From positions 1 to 64,000 of the forward strand of contig CANLLZ010000001.1 in the NCBI GenBank assembly GCA_947492235.1: 64,000 bases of DNA. The letters are read 5' to 3'. This DNA is from an uncultured Altererythrobacter sp. (GTDB lineage Bacteria; Pseudomonadota; Alphaproteobacteria; Sphingomonadales; Sphingomonadaceae). Position numbers and translations under genes: made by a program. Below, piece after piece: positions 27,058 through 35,438 of this stretch (within the stretch, counting starts at the first letter, position 1; each line of letters opens with the position of its first letter). The notes below the pieces were generated by a model. It did no database searches. It saw nothing but the letters and a program-made list of their open reading frames with translations, and had not been told where the DNA came from.

Positions 27058-27675
27058 GTGCCGCTCTCGGGACGCAAAAACTGGGGTAAGGAGCGCGGCG
27101 AGGGAGCCGAGAGGAAGCGGCGCGAGAAACGTCCTCCCAAACCACTGGACGCCGAGAAATTGCAGGAACTTGCGCTGCATTATGTCTCCAGATACGCGAC
27201 GACGCGCGCGAAACTGGTCCGCTATCTGGAGCGCAAACTGCGCGAGCGGGGGTGGGACGAGGAAGCAAGCGGCGGGGAACCGCCCTTTCCACAGGAAATC
27301 GCCGAAAGTTTCGCGGCGCGCGGATTTCTGGATGACGAAGCCTATGCCCAGATGCGCGGGCGTGACCTGCTGCGCCGGGGATATGGTCCGCGACGTGTGG
27401 GACAGGCCCTTCGCGAGGCGGGCGTAGAGGAAGGCATTCGCGAGCGCGTCGATACCGGCCCACGCAAGCGCGCCAAGGCTGCGATATTGCTCGCCCGTAA
27501 AAAGCGCATCGGCCCCTTCTCGATCGAGCCTCCGGATATGAAAACCCGCGAGAAGCATCTTGCCGCAATGCTGCGTGCAGGCCATGCCTTTACCGAAGCG
27601 AAAAGGGTGCTGGATGCGGGCACCGAGCAGGAGCTGGACGAATGGCTGGACGAATTGGCGGAGTGGGATGGATGA
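27058..27675 (+). CDS. recX: Regulatory protein RecX
   Basis: 205 residues from a GTG start at 27058 behind AGGGGAGGAG; the open frame runs further upstream without a convincing site. The three-helix repeats of RecX are visible: YVSRYATTRAKLVRYLERKLRERGW, then FLDDEAYAQMRGRDLLRRGYGPRRVGQALREAGV, then AMLRAGHAFTEAKRVLD. RecX modulates RecA filaments. recA is not in the window. The next gene overlaps by ATGA. Confidence 0.85.
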   Translation: MPLSGRKNWGKERGEGAERKRREKRPPKPLDAEKLQELALHYVSRYATTRAKLVRYLERKLRERGWDEEASGGEPPFPQEIAESFAARGFLDDEAYAQMRGRDLLRRGYGPRRVGQALREAGVEEGIRERVDTGPRKRAKAAILLARKKRIGPFSIEPPDMKTREKHLAAMLRAGHAFTEAKRVLDAGTEQELDEWLDELAEWDG

Positions 27676-28157
27676 GAATCATGGCGCCACTATTGACAGC
27701 GTTCGCGCTGGCTCTCGCCGCGTGCTCCCCGCAGCCCTCTGCCGAGGCGACTCCGGCGGCCGTTCAGGACGAACGCCATCCGACGTCCAATCTGCGGATC
27801 GTTCCAGTGACCATACGCAGCGGCACCGCCGCCCATGTGTTCCGCGCAGAAGTGGCCAATACGCCAGAGGCGCAGGCGCAGGGCCTGATGTTCCGCACCG
27901 ATCTGGCGGATGACGAGGCGATGATTTTCCCCCGCGAAGGCAACGCCATTGCCAGTTTCTGGATGAAAAATACACCGCTGCCGCTGGACATTATCTTTAT
28001 CGGGACCGACCGGAAGATCCTGAACATTGCCGCGATGACGACGCCTTATTCGCTCGAATCGGTGTCCTCCGTCGGGCCAGTCAGCGCGGTGTTTGAAGTG
28101 CGTGGGGGATTGTCGGAAGAGTTGGGCATCGGGCCGGGCGATACGGTTGAGTGGTGA
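27672..28157 (+). CDS. DUF192 family lipoprotein
   Basis: 161 residues, started at the ATG overlapping the recX stop. It has a lipoprotein signal with lipobox LAAC (about residue 22), then the DUF192 core: RAEVANTPEAQAQGLMFRTDL, EAMIFPREGNAIASFWMKNTPLPLDIIFI, and ending GPVSAVFEVRGGLSEELGIGPGD. The family is a small extracytoplasmic fold of unknown function, common in alphaproteobacteria. It is translationally coupled to recX. Confidence 0.85.
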   Translation: MRIMAPLLTAFALALAACSPQPSAEATPAAVQDERHPTSNLRIVPVTIRSGTAAHVFRAEVANTPEAQAQGLMFRTDLADDEAMIFPREGNAIASFWMKNTPLPLDIIFIGTDRKILNIAAMTTPYSLESVSSVGPVSAVFEVRGGLSEELGIGPGDTVEW

Positions 28158-28164
28158 GGGGGAG

Positions 28165-28290
28165 TTGTTTTCTCTCGGCGTTTGTTTTCTCTCGCGGCTA
28201 ATTTGCTTCGCAAATGCCTCCGAGGGGGGCCTAACCGGCGGTCGCCCGGTCGGGCTCTGGCAGGCGCTTTGGGGCGCCTGCGGTTGTATG
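28165..28290. repeat. Intergenic palindrome cluster (REP-like) between DUF192 and NDUFA12
   Basis: The spacer holds a direct repeat of TTTTCTCTCG, the hairpin ATTTGC-TTC-GCAAAT, a GGCGGTCGCCCGGTCGGG segment and the hairpin CAGGCGC-TTTGGG-GCGCCTG. Such stacked short hairpins look like an extragenic palindromic element. It has no coding potential that I can support. Confidence 0.45.
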
Positions 28291-28332
28291 GTCTTTCTTG
28301 GGTCGTAACTATCGGCTAGGCGCGTTTCCATT

Positions 28333-28749
28333 ATGGGTATCTTCGGAAAAATTTTCACCTGGTGGGACGGTGCTACGATTGGCACCAGCTTGTGGTCTTC
28401 GCGCAATGGAGAGCATGTCGGCACCGACGCGCAGGGCAACAAATATTACCGCCAGAAGAAAAAGCGCGAGCCAGCCGCTGGCGAATATTCCGCGCGCGAA
28501 CGCCGTTGGGTGATCTATGACGGCGCGAACGATTCCAGCCGCGTGCCTGCCGAATGGCACGGCTGGCTGCACGGCGCGGGCGACAATGTGCCGGAAAGTT
28601 TCCTGCCCGCCGCGAAAATCTGGGAAGTCGATTACACACCCAACGCCACCGGCACGGCGCAAGCCTACCGCCCGCAAGGCGCGTTGGAGCGCGGCGGGAA
28701 GCGTGCCAGCGCTGTCGGCGATTACGAGGCGTGGAGCCCCGGCGACTGA
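28333..28749 (+). CDS. NDUFA12-type NADH:ubiquinone oxidoreductase accessory subunit
   Basis: 138 residues with the NDUFA12/B17.2 signature: start MGIFGKIFTWWDGATIGTSL, then HVGTDAQGNKYYR, RRWVIYDGANDSSRVPAEWHGWLHG and the C-terminal NATGTAQAYRPQG. In alphaproteobacteria this is an accessory subunit of complex I, homologous to the mitochondrial one. The next gene overlaps its stop (TGATG), so the two are probably co-translated. Confidence 0.92.
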   Translation: MGIFGKIFTWWDGATIGTSLWSSRNGEHVGTDAQGNKYYRQKKKREPAAGEYSARERRWVIYDGANDSSRVPAEWHGWLHGAGDNVPESFLPAAKIWEVDYTPNATGTAQAYRPQGALERGGKRASAVGDYEAWSPGD

Positions 28750-29342
28750 TGATGCGCCGGTCCAGCCTCCAGTTTGCGGCAACGGCCATGGCGCTTGCGC
28801 TGGCCGCCTGTTCCGGCGAGTCCGAGGAGGCGGAGCCGGACGCTGTAGCGACGGCAGAGCCTGTAACGCTGGACGATCAAGTCGAGCAGGCTCCTGCGGG
28901 TGATGATGCCGGATCGGGCGAGGACGAGGCGGTCATCGCCGCCGATGTGGCCCGTGCCGCTGAAATCGGCAGCCCCATGGAAGACCGCGTGGCAACGCTG
29001 GGCTTGCTCAACAAACGCAACAATGTCTCGCAAGACCTCGAACTGAAACCGGGCGAATCGCGCCGCATCGGCGATGTGATTGTGCGCCTATCTGCTTGCG
29101 AGCGCACCGCGCCGTGGGAAATGCCACAGGAAACCGGCGCGTTCGTGCAAGTGCTGGTCCAGTCCCGCGAAGACGAGGACCAGTGGGCCAAGACATTCTC
29201 AGGCTGGTTGTTCAAAGAATCGCCCGGCCTCAATGTGGTCGAGCATCCGGTTTACGATGTCTGGGTCAAAGAATGCGCGATGAGCTTCCCGGGCGAGGAA
29301 GAGGGATCGTCGTCCTCCGCTTCGGATGACAGCGACGCATAG
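28749..29342 (+). CDS. DUF2155 domain-containing lipoprotein
   Basis: 197 residues with a lipoprotein signal (ALALAACSGES, lipobox LAAC), an acidic linker, then the DUF2155 core from about residue 75: ATLGLLNKRNNVSQDLELKPGESRRIGDVIVRLSACERTAPWE, and FSGWLFKESPGLNVVEHPVYDVWVKEC. The family has no firm function but often follows NDUFA12 in this group. The acidic tail is encoded opposite the last 30 codons of aat: the two coding regions overlap by 91 bases tail to tail. Confidence 0.85.
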   Translation: MMRRSSLQFAATAMALALAACSGESEEAEPDAVATAEPVTLDDQVEQAPAGDDAGSGEDEAVIAADVARAAEIGSPMEDRVATLGLLNKRNNVSQDLELKPGESRRIGDVIVRLSACERTAPWEMPQETGAFVQVLVQSREDEDQWAKTFSGWLFKESPGLNVVEHPVYDVWVKECAMSFPGEEEGSSSSASDDSDA

Positions 29343-29956
29343 GCCTGCGCCAGCGTCTGCGGCTGGGGCAACGCTGCATCCGCGACCATTTGCATATACG
29401 CTTTCTGGCTGAGCGGCACCGCGCCCAGCGATTCCAGATGGCTGGTCATGAACTGGCAATCGAACACTTTGCACCCCGCGCGGCCCAGCAGCGCGACCAG
29501 CCACGCCAGCGCGACTTTGGAGGCATCGGTCCGGTGGCTGAACATGCTTTCGCCGCAATACACACTGTCAAAGCCGACGCCGTAAACCCCGCCGACCAGC
29601 GTATCGCCTTCCCAGCACTCAATCGAATGGGCATCGCCGCGCAGATGCAGGGCGGCATAGCTGGCTTCGATCCGCTGGCTGATCCATGTGCCATCGGCAT
29701 CCGCCCGCGGCCCGGCACAATGGCGCACGACTTCACGGAACGCTGTGTTGCAGGTCACCCGGAACTTGCCCCGCCGCAAAGTCCGGGCAAGCGAGCGTGA
29801 CAGGCGAAAACCGTCAATCGGCAGAATCGCCCGCTCGCGCGGTTCGACCCAGAAAATCTCCGTATCCGTGCGGCTGTCGGCCATCGGGAAAATGCCATGG
29901 CGATAGGCCGAAAGCAGCAGCTCCGGCGAAATCAGCGAGGGCATCGGTGCGTGCAT
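29252..29956 (-). CDS. aat: Leucyl/phenylalanyl-tRNA--protein transferase
   Basis: About 234 residues from the ATG at 29956; an ATG 12 bases upstream is equally possible and neither has a strong ribosome site. Family motifs are SPELLLSAYRHGIFPMA, IFWVEPRERAILPID, the WISQRIEASYAALHLRGDAHSIECWEGDTLVGGVYGV-type core (about residues 105-145) and GCKVFDCQFMTSHLESLGA. It attaches Leu or Phe to N-terminal Lys or Arg of proteins for ClpS/ClpAP degradation. Its 3' end overlaps the DUF2155 gene. Confidence 0.92.
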   Translation of the reverse strand: MHAPMPSLISPELLLSAYRHGIFPMADSRTDTEIFWVEPRERAILPIDGFRLSRSLARTLRRGKFRVTCNTAFREVVRHCAGPRADADGTWISQRIEASYAALHLRGDAHSIECWEGDTLVGGVYGVGFDSVYCGESMFSHRTDASKVALAWLVALLGRAGCKVFDCQFMTSHLESLGAVPLSQKAYMQMVADAALPQPQTLAQAYASLSSEAEDDDPSSSPGKLIAHSLTQTS

Positions 29957-30040
29957 GGCGAATATCATGCCGCGCGCTGGCAGTGGCGGCAAGCAATGCT
30001 TGGTATCACCCCAAAGCGGGCTGACGAGAGCGATTGCCTC

Positions 30041-30069
30041 TTGCCTACCGCCCGCGTGCTGGCCTAGGG
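30041..30069 (+). promoter_or_regulatory. Possible promoter of tRNA-Trp
   Basis: TTGCCT (30041-30046) and CTAGGG (30064-30069) are 17 bases apart, ending 15 bases before the tRNA. The -10 match is weak. Confidence 0.3.
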
Positions 30070-30084
30070 GCTGCGGCTCCCTGC

Positions 30085-30160
30085 AGGGGTGTAGCTCAGT
30101 TGGTAGAGCATCGGTCTCCAAAACCGAGGGCCGTGGGTTCGAGTCCCTCCGCCCCTGCCA
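30085..30160 (+). tRNA. tRNA-Trp (anticodon CCA)
   Basis: A 76-base cloverleaf with encoded CCA end. The acceptor AGGGGTG pairs with CGCCCCT, the D arm reads GCTCAGTTGGTAGAGC, the anticodon stem TCGGT/ACCGA holds loop CTCCAAA (anticodon CCA), and the T arm is GTGGGTTCGAGTCCCTC-like with GTTCGAGTC. The discriminator is G. It is a standard tRNA-Trp; in related genomes it often sits close to secE, which here is 5 kb away. Confidence 0.95.
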
Positions 30161-30207
30161 GGGAATTTGGCGCGGTTAGGATGCCGCCGCAGACCCTCGA
30201 TCACAAA

Positions 30208-31596
30208 TTACGAAGCCATATAGGCGTACCAGCCGATCAGCAGGGTGATCCGTGCCACGAAGGGTGAGCGGGCGGCCCATGCCAGAACTATTGCCGCGAG
30301 TGAGGCAGCCGCGCCGGTCAGGAACGCGAGCTCCAACACATGGAGCGGCCCGTGTACCATCATGGCGGGCACCGCGATGGCCAGCGACAGCACTGTGCCT
30401 GCGACGATAAAGGCCATGCGGCGTATGAGCGGGTGGAACGGGGCTGTGGCGGTCAGAGCGACCAGCCCGCGCGCTTCTGTCCGGCCTGCGTGGGCGGACA
30501 AGGCAAAGACCAGCAGCAGGAGCGCGGCGGGGCTGCCTGCATGGCGATAATCGTCCGCCAGTCCGATGGCGGCAGCGCCCACTGCGAGCAGCGGGAACAA
30601 CGACCCTGAGGCGATCAGGCGCATCTCCGCCAGCACCAATGGCACGATGCCCAGCCCGGCGCGGGTGGCGTGCTGCGATGACGGAGCGGCTCCGGGAAGC
30701 AATCTGCGCAGGGTCAGGCGGTCGAGCCATGCAAAGCGCTGGGTCCGCGCCTTGGACTTGTGTGGGCGGTAGACGAGCCCGGCAAGGGCGGCGATGGCCA
30801 GCGACAGCAGCACCCAGCCCGCGCGTGAGGCGAGATACCCTTGCGCGCCGATGCCCGCCCACGGGTCCAGCTCCACCCGTCCCGGAGCCAAGCTCGACGT
30901 ACCGATGGCGAACGACTCGGACCCCGGCGGCGCTGACTCCATCAGCGGGCGTATTGCCCCTCCGACAGAGGCCATGTTGTTGGCAAAGGTGGAGCCGTTC
31001 TCCGCGGCGATGGAAGGCACGATGATGCTCGCCATCCACAGCATGAAAAACAGGAAATCGCCCAGCGCACCGCGCAAGATGGGCACCGCGTCGAACAGAA
31101 TCCGGATCGCAGCCACCGCCAGCAAGGTCGGCCCCGCGACCACCCATAACAGCAGCAGGATATGGCCCGGCTGGTATGGCCCTGTCACCTTCATCCAGGC
31201 CAGAAACAATCCGGCCAGGCTGAGCGCGATCAGCACGCCCATCATGATCGCCGCGTCGGCCCCGAAACGCCCGAGTGCTATCGCGATGCGGCTGGCAGGG
31301 CTGGTCTCGTCCAATTGCCATGGTTGCCGCCGTGTCGGGCCAGCGCGCAGATAGATGAACACCACCGGCATCACGAGGGTAGAGACGACGATGCCCAGCC
31401 AGATGCCAAAGACGGGCGAGGTGAGGACCGGCAATTGCCCTCCCACCGCGATCGAAATCCCCTCTCCCTCGGTTTCGGAGATCATGTAACGCGCGGCCAC
31501 CGGGGCACACAGCAGGAGCAACCAGAGTGAGGCGCTGCGGCGGTATCGCAAGAGGTCGGCCCCAAATGCCGAAGCGGTGACGGTGGAAACGGTCAT
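30208..31596 (-). CDS. ABC transporter permease protein
   Basis: 462 residues with about ten or more predicted membrane helices in two sets (about 25-200 and 250-460), separated by a soluble stretch. It starts at an ATG overlapping the stop of the ATP-binding gene (ATGA), so the two make one transporter of the ABC-2-like export type. A long overlapping frame on the same strand lacks membrane character and is rejected. The substrate is unknown. Confidence 0.72.
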   Translation of the reverse strand: MTVSTVTASAFGADLLRYRRSASLWLLLLCAPVAARYMISETEGEGISIAVGGQLPVLTSPVFGIWLGIVVSTLVMPVVFIYLRAGPTRRQPWQLDETSPASRIAIALGRFGADAAIMMGVLIALSLAGLFLAWMKVTGPYQPGHILLLLWVVAGPTLLAVAAIRILFDAVPILRGALGDFLFFMLWMASIIVPSIAAENGSTFANNMASVGGAIRPLMESAPPGSESFAIGTSSLAPGRVELDPWAGIGAQGYLASRAGWVLLSLAIAALAGLVYRPHKSKARTQRFAWLDRLTLRRLLPGAAPSSQHATRAGLGIVPLVLAEMRLIASGSLFPLLAVGAAAIGLADDYRHAGSPAALLLLVFALSAHAGRTEARGLVALTATAPFHPLIRRMAFIVAGTVLSLAIAVPAMMVHGPLHVLELAFLTGAAASLAAIVLAWAARSPFVARITLLIGWYAYMAS

Positions 31597-32234
31597 CCGA
31601 CTGGCTGCGCCTTTCCATCGGCAATCCGCAAATTTTGCACCGCCTGCGGGGCAAGCTGTTCGCCCAGATGCGTGGTCATGATAACGCTGGCTGTGGCCGC
31701 GCGCTCCATCACCAGCCCGTGCACGGCGGCGGCGCTTTCGCTGTCGAGCTCTGCGGTAGGTTCGTCCAAGGTCAGCACTTGGGGGTCGCCCATCAAAGCC
31801 TGCGCCGTAATCAGGCGGCGGCGCATTCCACCGGAATAGCCCTGAATGCGCCGGTCGATATCGGGCAGCAGGCCCAGCGCTTCCAATATCCCGGCAAACT
31901 GCGCATCGGCATCGCTGCGGCTGAGCCCCTTTAGCGAGGCGATGTGCAGCCCGAACTCGCGCGCGGTCAAGTCCTCTGGCAGATCGACGGCCTGCGGTGC
32001 GTATCCCAATGTCTGGCGCAAGGCGCGCCGGGCAGCGGGCAGGGGCTGACCTTGCCAGATGATCTCGCCGCTATTGGGCTTGTCCGCCGTCGCCAGCAGC
32101 CGCAGCAAGGTTGATTTCCCCGCGCCGCTCGGTCCGGTCAGCAATGTCAGACCTATGGGGAATGTGGCGCTCACATCCTCCAACACCTTCTTGCGGCCAA
32201 AGGATCGGGCGAGGGAGCGGGCTTCGAGTGTCAT
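31593..32234 (-). CDS. ABC transporter ATP-binding protein
   Basis: 213 residues from the ATG at 32234. Walker A is GPSGAGKST, the Q-loop region LGYAPQAVDLP, the signature YSGGMRRRL, Walker B VLTLDEPTAELD, and the H-loop TTHLGEQ. Overlap with the permease gene shows they form one exporter. Upstream DNA carries an AT-rich TGTTGTTATGTTAATACA stretch that may be its promoter. The substrate is unknown. Confidence 0.88.
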   Translation of the reverse strand: MTLEARSLARSFGRKKVLEDVSATFPIGLTLLTGPSGAGKSTLLRLLATADKPNSGEIIWQGQPLPAARRALRQTLGYAPQAVDLPEDLTAREFGLHIASLKGLSRSDADAQFAGILEALGLLPDIDRRIQGYSGGMRRRLITAQALMGDPQVLTLDEPTAELDSESAAAVHGLVMERAATASVIMTTHLGEQLAPQAVQNLRIADGKAQPVG

Positions 32235-32419
32235 GACTGGTGTATTAACATAACAACACACTCGCGCAAGAGAATTGGCAGTGCGCAAGTGGCGGTTTGG
32301 ATTGTTCATCCAGGATGCGGTTTTTCTGAATAGTCACCGAATGCGCAATTCAGCGTCGGCGCAGACGAAGCGTGCGACACCAGCGGTGAAGTGTTTAACC
32401 CGTCATCAGGAGAAAGCTC

Positions 32420-32575
32420 ATGTCCGCGTACACATTCCGCAGCAGCAAGCCCGACCACTGGACCAGCCCGCGTCCGTTTCGCGACCCGACCCTACGCCTG
32501 ATGCATCACGGGCGGGTGCAGCCGATGGAGCAGCACCGGAGCGGATTGCTGGCACGGTTGCTGGCGCTGGGCTGA
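32420..32575 (+). CDS. Small conserved-looking hypothetical protein (51 residues)
   Basis: An ATG with a strong ribosome site (AGGAGA, 6 bases upstream) opens a 51-codon frame: it starts MSAYTFRSSKPDHWTSPRPF, contains LRLMHHGRVQPME and ends LLARLLALG. It is basic and rich in Arg, His and Pro, with no signal peptide or membrane helix. It sits between the divergent ABC operon and the converging glutathione transferase (stops 5 bases apart). I do not know its function; the good start site and tight packing are the evidence that it is real. Confidence 0.6.
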   Translation: MSAYTFRSSKPDHWTSPRPFRDPTLRLMHHGRVQPMEQHRSGLLARLLALG

Positions 32576-32580
32576 AGCGT

Positions 32581-33318
32581 CTAGCTGTCCGTCTCGTCCA
32601 TCCGCAATTGGCGCGCGGCCGCGGCACCGTCCGCCGGTTTGAACTGGTCGGAATTTTGCCACACGTCGAAGAACCGCTGTTCCTCGGCCAGACAATCCTG
32701 AAAGGCGGGCCGCTTGCGCACGCGCTCGTGCCACGCGGCCAGCTTCGGCCACGCCGCCGGATCCACGTCCTCACCCGCCAGAACCATCATGCACAGCTGC
32801 CCTGCTACAGCGCAGTCGGCCAGGCTGTAGCCGCCATGCCACAGATAGTCGCGGCCATCGCTCAGCTGCTCTTCCAGATAGGTGAAGATCAGCGGTAGGG
32901 TATCATTCAGGAGTGCCTGCGCGCCGTCTTCGTCCACTGGCAGGCCCATCAGGCGCGGGCCGATAAAGCGGCAGCGGAAAAGGCCAGCGCACAGTTCCAG
33001 CAGCGCTCTGTCGGAATACTCCTCCAGCCACAGTACCCACGCCCGGTCCTTCGGCTCTGCGGGCAGCAGCGGTGGCTCGGGCGCGATCGCATCCAGATAG
33101 GCGCAGATGGCGGAGCTGTCGGGCAAGGCGAAGTCGCCATCCGCGCTCAGGTCTCGCAGGATCGGCATTTTGCCCAGCGGGCTGTATTCCAGATAGGCCT
33201 CCCGCTCGATCAACGGGGATATCTGGCGATAGCTGAATTCCAGCCCTTTCTCGCGCAGGACCAGCTCGCACTTCTTCACGAAGGGGGAGAGAGGCATTCC
33301 GATCAGTTCCATCGTCAT
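32581..33318 (-). CDS. Glutathione S-transferase family protein
   Basis: 245 residues. The N-terminal thioredoxin-like domain has MELIGMPLSPFVKKCELVLREKGLEF and the cis-proline region PLGKMPIL with DSSAICAYLD. The C-terminal all-helical domain has GGYSLADCAVAGQL, the family's folding-motif region. It probably conjugates or reduces electrophiles with glutathione; the substrate is unknown. The AGCS symporter gene lies 35 bases upstream on the same strand, so co-transcription is possible. Confidence 0.85.
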   Translation of the reverse strand: MTMELIGMPLSPFVKKCELVLREKGLEFSYRQISPLIEREAYLEYSPLGKMPILRDLSADGDFALPDSSAICAYLDAIAPEPPLLPAEPKDRAWVLWLEEYSDRALLELCAGLFRCRFIGPRLMGLPVDEDGAQALLNDTLPLIFTYLEEQLSDGRDYLWHGGYSLADCAVAGQLCMMVLAGEDVDPAAWPKLAAWHERVRKRPAFQDCLAEEQRFFDVWQNSDQFKPADGAAAARQLRMDETDS

Positions 33319-33353
33319 ATCCGTCTCTCCCCTCGTAAAATGTCAGCCCGCGG

Positions 33354-34889
33354 TCAGTATTCCTCCGGCTCTTCCGGAGTATCGGCGGTGTGCGTCGGCC
33401 CGGCATCCTTCTGACCCTTGGCCAGTTTGAACACCACGCCCGAAAGCAGCGCCAGCGCCAGCAGGTTTGGCAGAGCCATCGCCGCATTGGAGATGTCGCC
33501 CAGCCGCCAGACCAGCTCGCTCGGCTGAGCCGCGCCCAGCCAGATCACGAAACACCACAGCACCCGCCACGCGATATGCAGCTTCTTTTCGCCGCCGCGG
33601 GTCGAGCCGGGGATCCGGTCGTAAATGAAGGTGATCGCCCGCTCACCGTAATAGCTCCACGTCAGCAGGGTGGTGAAGACGAACAGGATCAACGCCACGC
33701 TGGCCACCAGCACGCCGATTGGCACACCGATCACTTCGAACGGGAAGGCCGCCGCAAATGCGCCGCTGGTCATTTCAAAGCCGACGCGGTCGGATTGCCA
33801 CGCATGGGCTACTGCCTCGCCGCCGCCGACAAATTCGCCGCGCACGGTCAGGATCACCAGCGCCGTCATGGTGCAAATCACGATAGTGTCGATGAACGTG
33901 CCCAGCATCGCCATGCGGCCCTGCTGCTCGGGATCGTTGGTCTGCGCCACAGCGTGGGCAATCGGGGTGGAGCCCTGACCTGCCTCGTTGGAGAACAGCC
34001 CGCGCGCCACACCGGCCCGGATTGCGAGGATCAGCGCTGCACCGACGAAGCCGCCGGTTGCCGCCTGCGGGTTGAACGCCCCGTGGAAGATCAGCGCGAA
34101 GGTTTCCGGCAGATCGGCAAAATTCAGGATCAGCGCGATGGCCGCCATCACGATATAGGATGCCGCCATGAACGGGATCACGCTTTCCGCGACGCGCCCG
34201 ATCGACTTGATCCCGCCGATGATGACGATGAAGACCAGAACGGCAACAATCGCACCGCCCCACACCTCTGGAATGCCGAACAGTTCATTCAGGCCATCTG
34301 CCACGGCGTTCGACTGGATGGAGTTGCCCGTCACCAGCGCGCTGAACAGCGTGCCGATGCAAAAGATGATGGCGAGCCAGGTAAACTTCGGCCCCAGACC
34401 CATCATAATGTAGGTCATCGGACCGCCGCGATAGACGCCGTCCGATGTTTTCTCGCGGTACCGAATGGCCAGCGAGCCCTCGGCAAAGGCCAGCGCCATG
34501 CCGAACAGCGCGGTAACCCACATCCAGAAGATCGCGCCCGGTCCGCCCAGTGCGATCGCTGTGGCTACACCGGCCAGGTTCCCGGTGCCGACTTGGCCCG
34601 ATAGCGCGGTCGAAAGCGCGGCAAAAGGCGAAATCTCGCCGTCGCCATCGCCCTTGCGGCTCTTGAACAGGCCGGCAAAGGCGCTGCCCAGTTTGACGAT
34701 CGGGTAGAATTTCAAGCCCACCATCACCCACAGGCCAATGCCCAGCAGGATGATCGTCATCGGGGGGAAGGGCAGCAATTCCACCCCGTTCCATGTCCCC
34801 GCCCAGATGAAATCGGATACATTGGTGACAGGTGCCACCATCCGTTCGCCAAAACTAAGCTCGGCCTCGCCGCCAGCTGGTGCAGTCAT
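33354..34889 (-). CDS. Sodium:alanine symporter (AGCS family)
   Basis: 511 residues with about ten to eleven membrane helices. It has the family landmarks GIGLWVMVGLKFYPI, FAALSTALSGQVGTGNLAGVATAIALGGPGAIFWMW, FSNEAGQGSTPIAHAVAQT and MTALVILTVRGEF. It should import alanine or glycine with sodium, a common trait of marine members of this group. The start ATG lies opposite the secE leader region, so the two are divergent. Confidence 0.92.
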   Translation of the reverse strand: MTAPAGGEAELSFGERMVAPVTNVSDFIWAGTWNGVELLPFPPMTIILLGIGLWVMVGLKFYPIVKLGSAFAGLFKSRKGDGDGEISPFAALSTALSGQVGTGNLAGVATAIALGGPGAIFWMWVTALFGMALAFAEGSLAIRYREKTSDGVYRGGPMTYIMMGLGPKFTWLAIIFCIGTLFSALVTGNSIQSNAVADGLNELFGIPEVWGGAIVAVLVFIVIIGGIKSIGRVAESVIPFMAASYIVMAAIALILNFADLPETFALIFHGAFNPQAATGGFVGAALILAIRAGVARGLFSNEAGQGSTPIAHAVAQTNDPEQQGRMAMLGTFIDTIVICTMTALVILTVRGEFVGGGEAVAHAWQSDRVGFEMTSGAFAAAFPFEVIGVPIGVLVASVALILFVFTTLLTWSYYGERAITFIYDRIPGSTRGGEKKLHIAWRVLWCFVIWLGAAQPSELVWRLGDISNAAMALPNLLALALLSGVVFKLAKGQKDAGPTHTADTPEEPEEY

Positions 34890-34984
34890 GTGATGATGTT
34901 CCCCGATTTGTCCCTTAAGCGCGCGACGCTAGAGCGGGGCGGTTTCGCCTGCAACGGGTTTCTTGCTCCCCTCTTCCCCCACGC

Positions 34985-35013
34985 TTGCTTTTGCCGCCCT
35001 GCGCCATTAGATG
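34985..35013 (+). promoter_or_regulatory. Candidate secE-nusG promoter
   Basis: TTGCTT (34985-34990) and TAGATG (35008-35013) are separated by 17 bases in the 251-base gap between the AGCS and secE genes, giving a leader of about 120 bases. Confidence 0.4.
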
Positions 35014-35140
35014 CGTTCGGGTCTTCCGACATCGGAGCCTACCACTGCCCTCCCGGACCTAGCCCGGGGCGGCGATAGGCCCTACCCGGAAGAGACGATA
35101 CGACGACAAGTTTTTGGTTCACACGAAAGCGGTAAGCCTA

Positions 35141-35371
35141 ATGGCGGAAGAAACACCGAAATCAGCAGCTCCGGCGAAGCAGAAGACGTCTCCGGGCGAA
35201 TTCATCCGTCAGGTGCGCACAGAAGCCAGCAAGGTCGTCTGGCCGACCCGGCAGGAAACCGTGACCACGGCGATCTTCGTCGGGATTATGGTTGTTATCC
35301 TCTCGCTGTTCTTCCTCGGCATCGATTCGGCGTTCGGCGCCATTGTCAGCTGGCTGCTGACGCTTGCCTGA
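35141..35371 (+). CDS. secE: Preprotein translocase subunit SecE
   Basis: 76 residues from the ATG at 35141. A short polar N-terminus is followed by the SecE signature SPGEFIRQVRTEASKVVWPTRQET and a single membrane helix (FVGIMVVILSLFFLGIDSAF). It is the short single-span form usual in alphaproteobacteria. It is followed 67 bases later by nusG in the classic order. Confidence 0.93.
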   Translation: MAEETPKSAAPAKQKTSPGEFIRQVRTEASKVVWPTRQETVTTAIFVGIMVVILSLFFLGIDSAFGAIVSWLLTLA

Positions 35372-35438
35372 TCGGGCGCTTGACCGGCCCCGCGACTGAA
35401 CCACCCATCACACGATTTAACGGACGATACTGACACTC

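Noticed and set aside
30176-31654. 492-codon minus-strand frame overlapping the ABC permease in another phase
   Set aside because: The 462-codon frame has regular membrane helices and an ATGA overlap with its ATPase. This one is Arg/Pro/His-rich and lacks hydrophobic spans.
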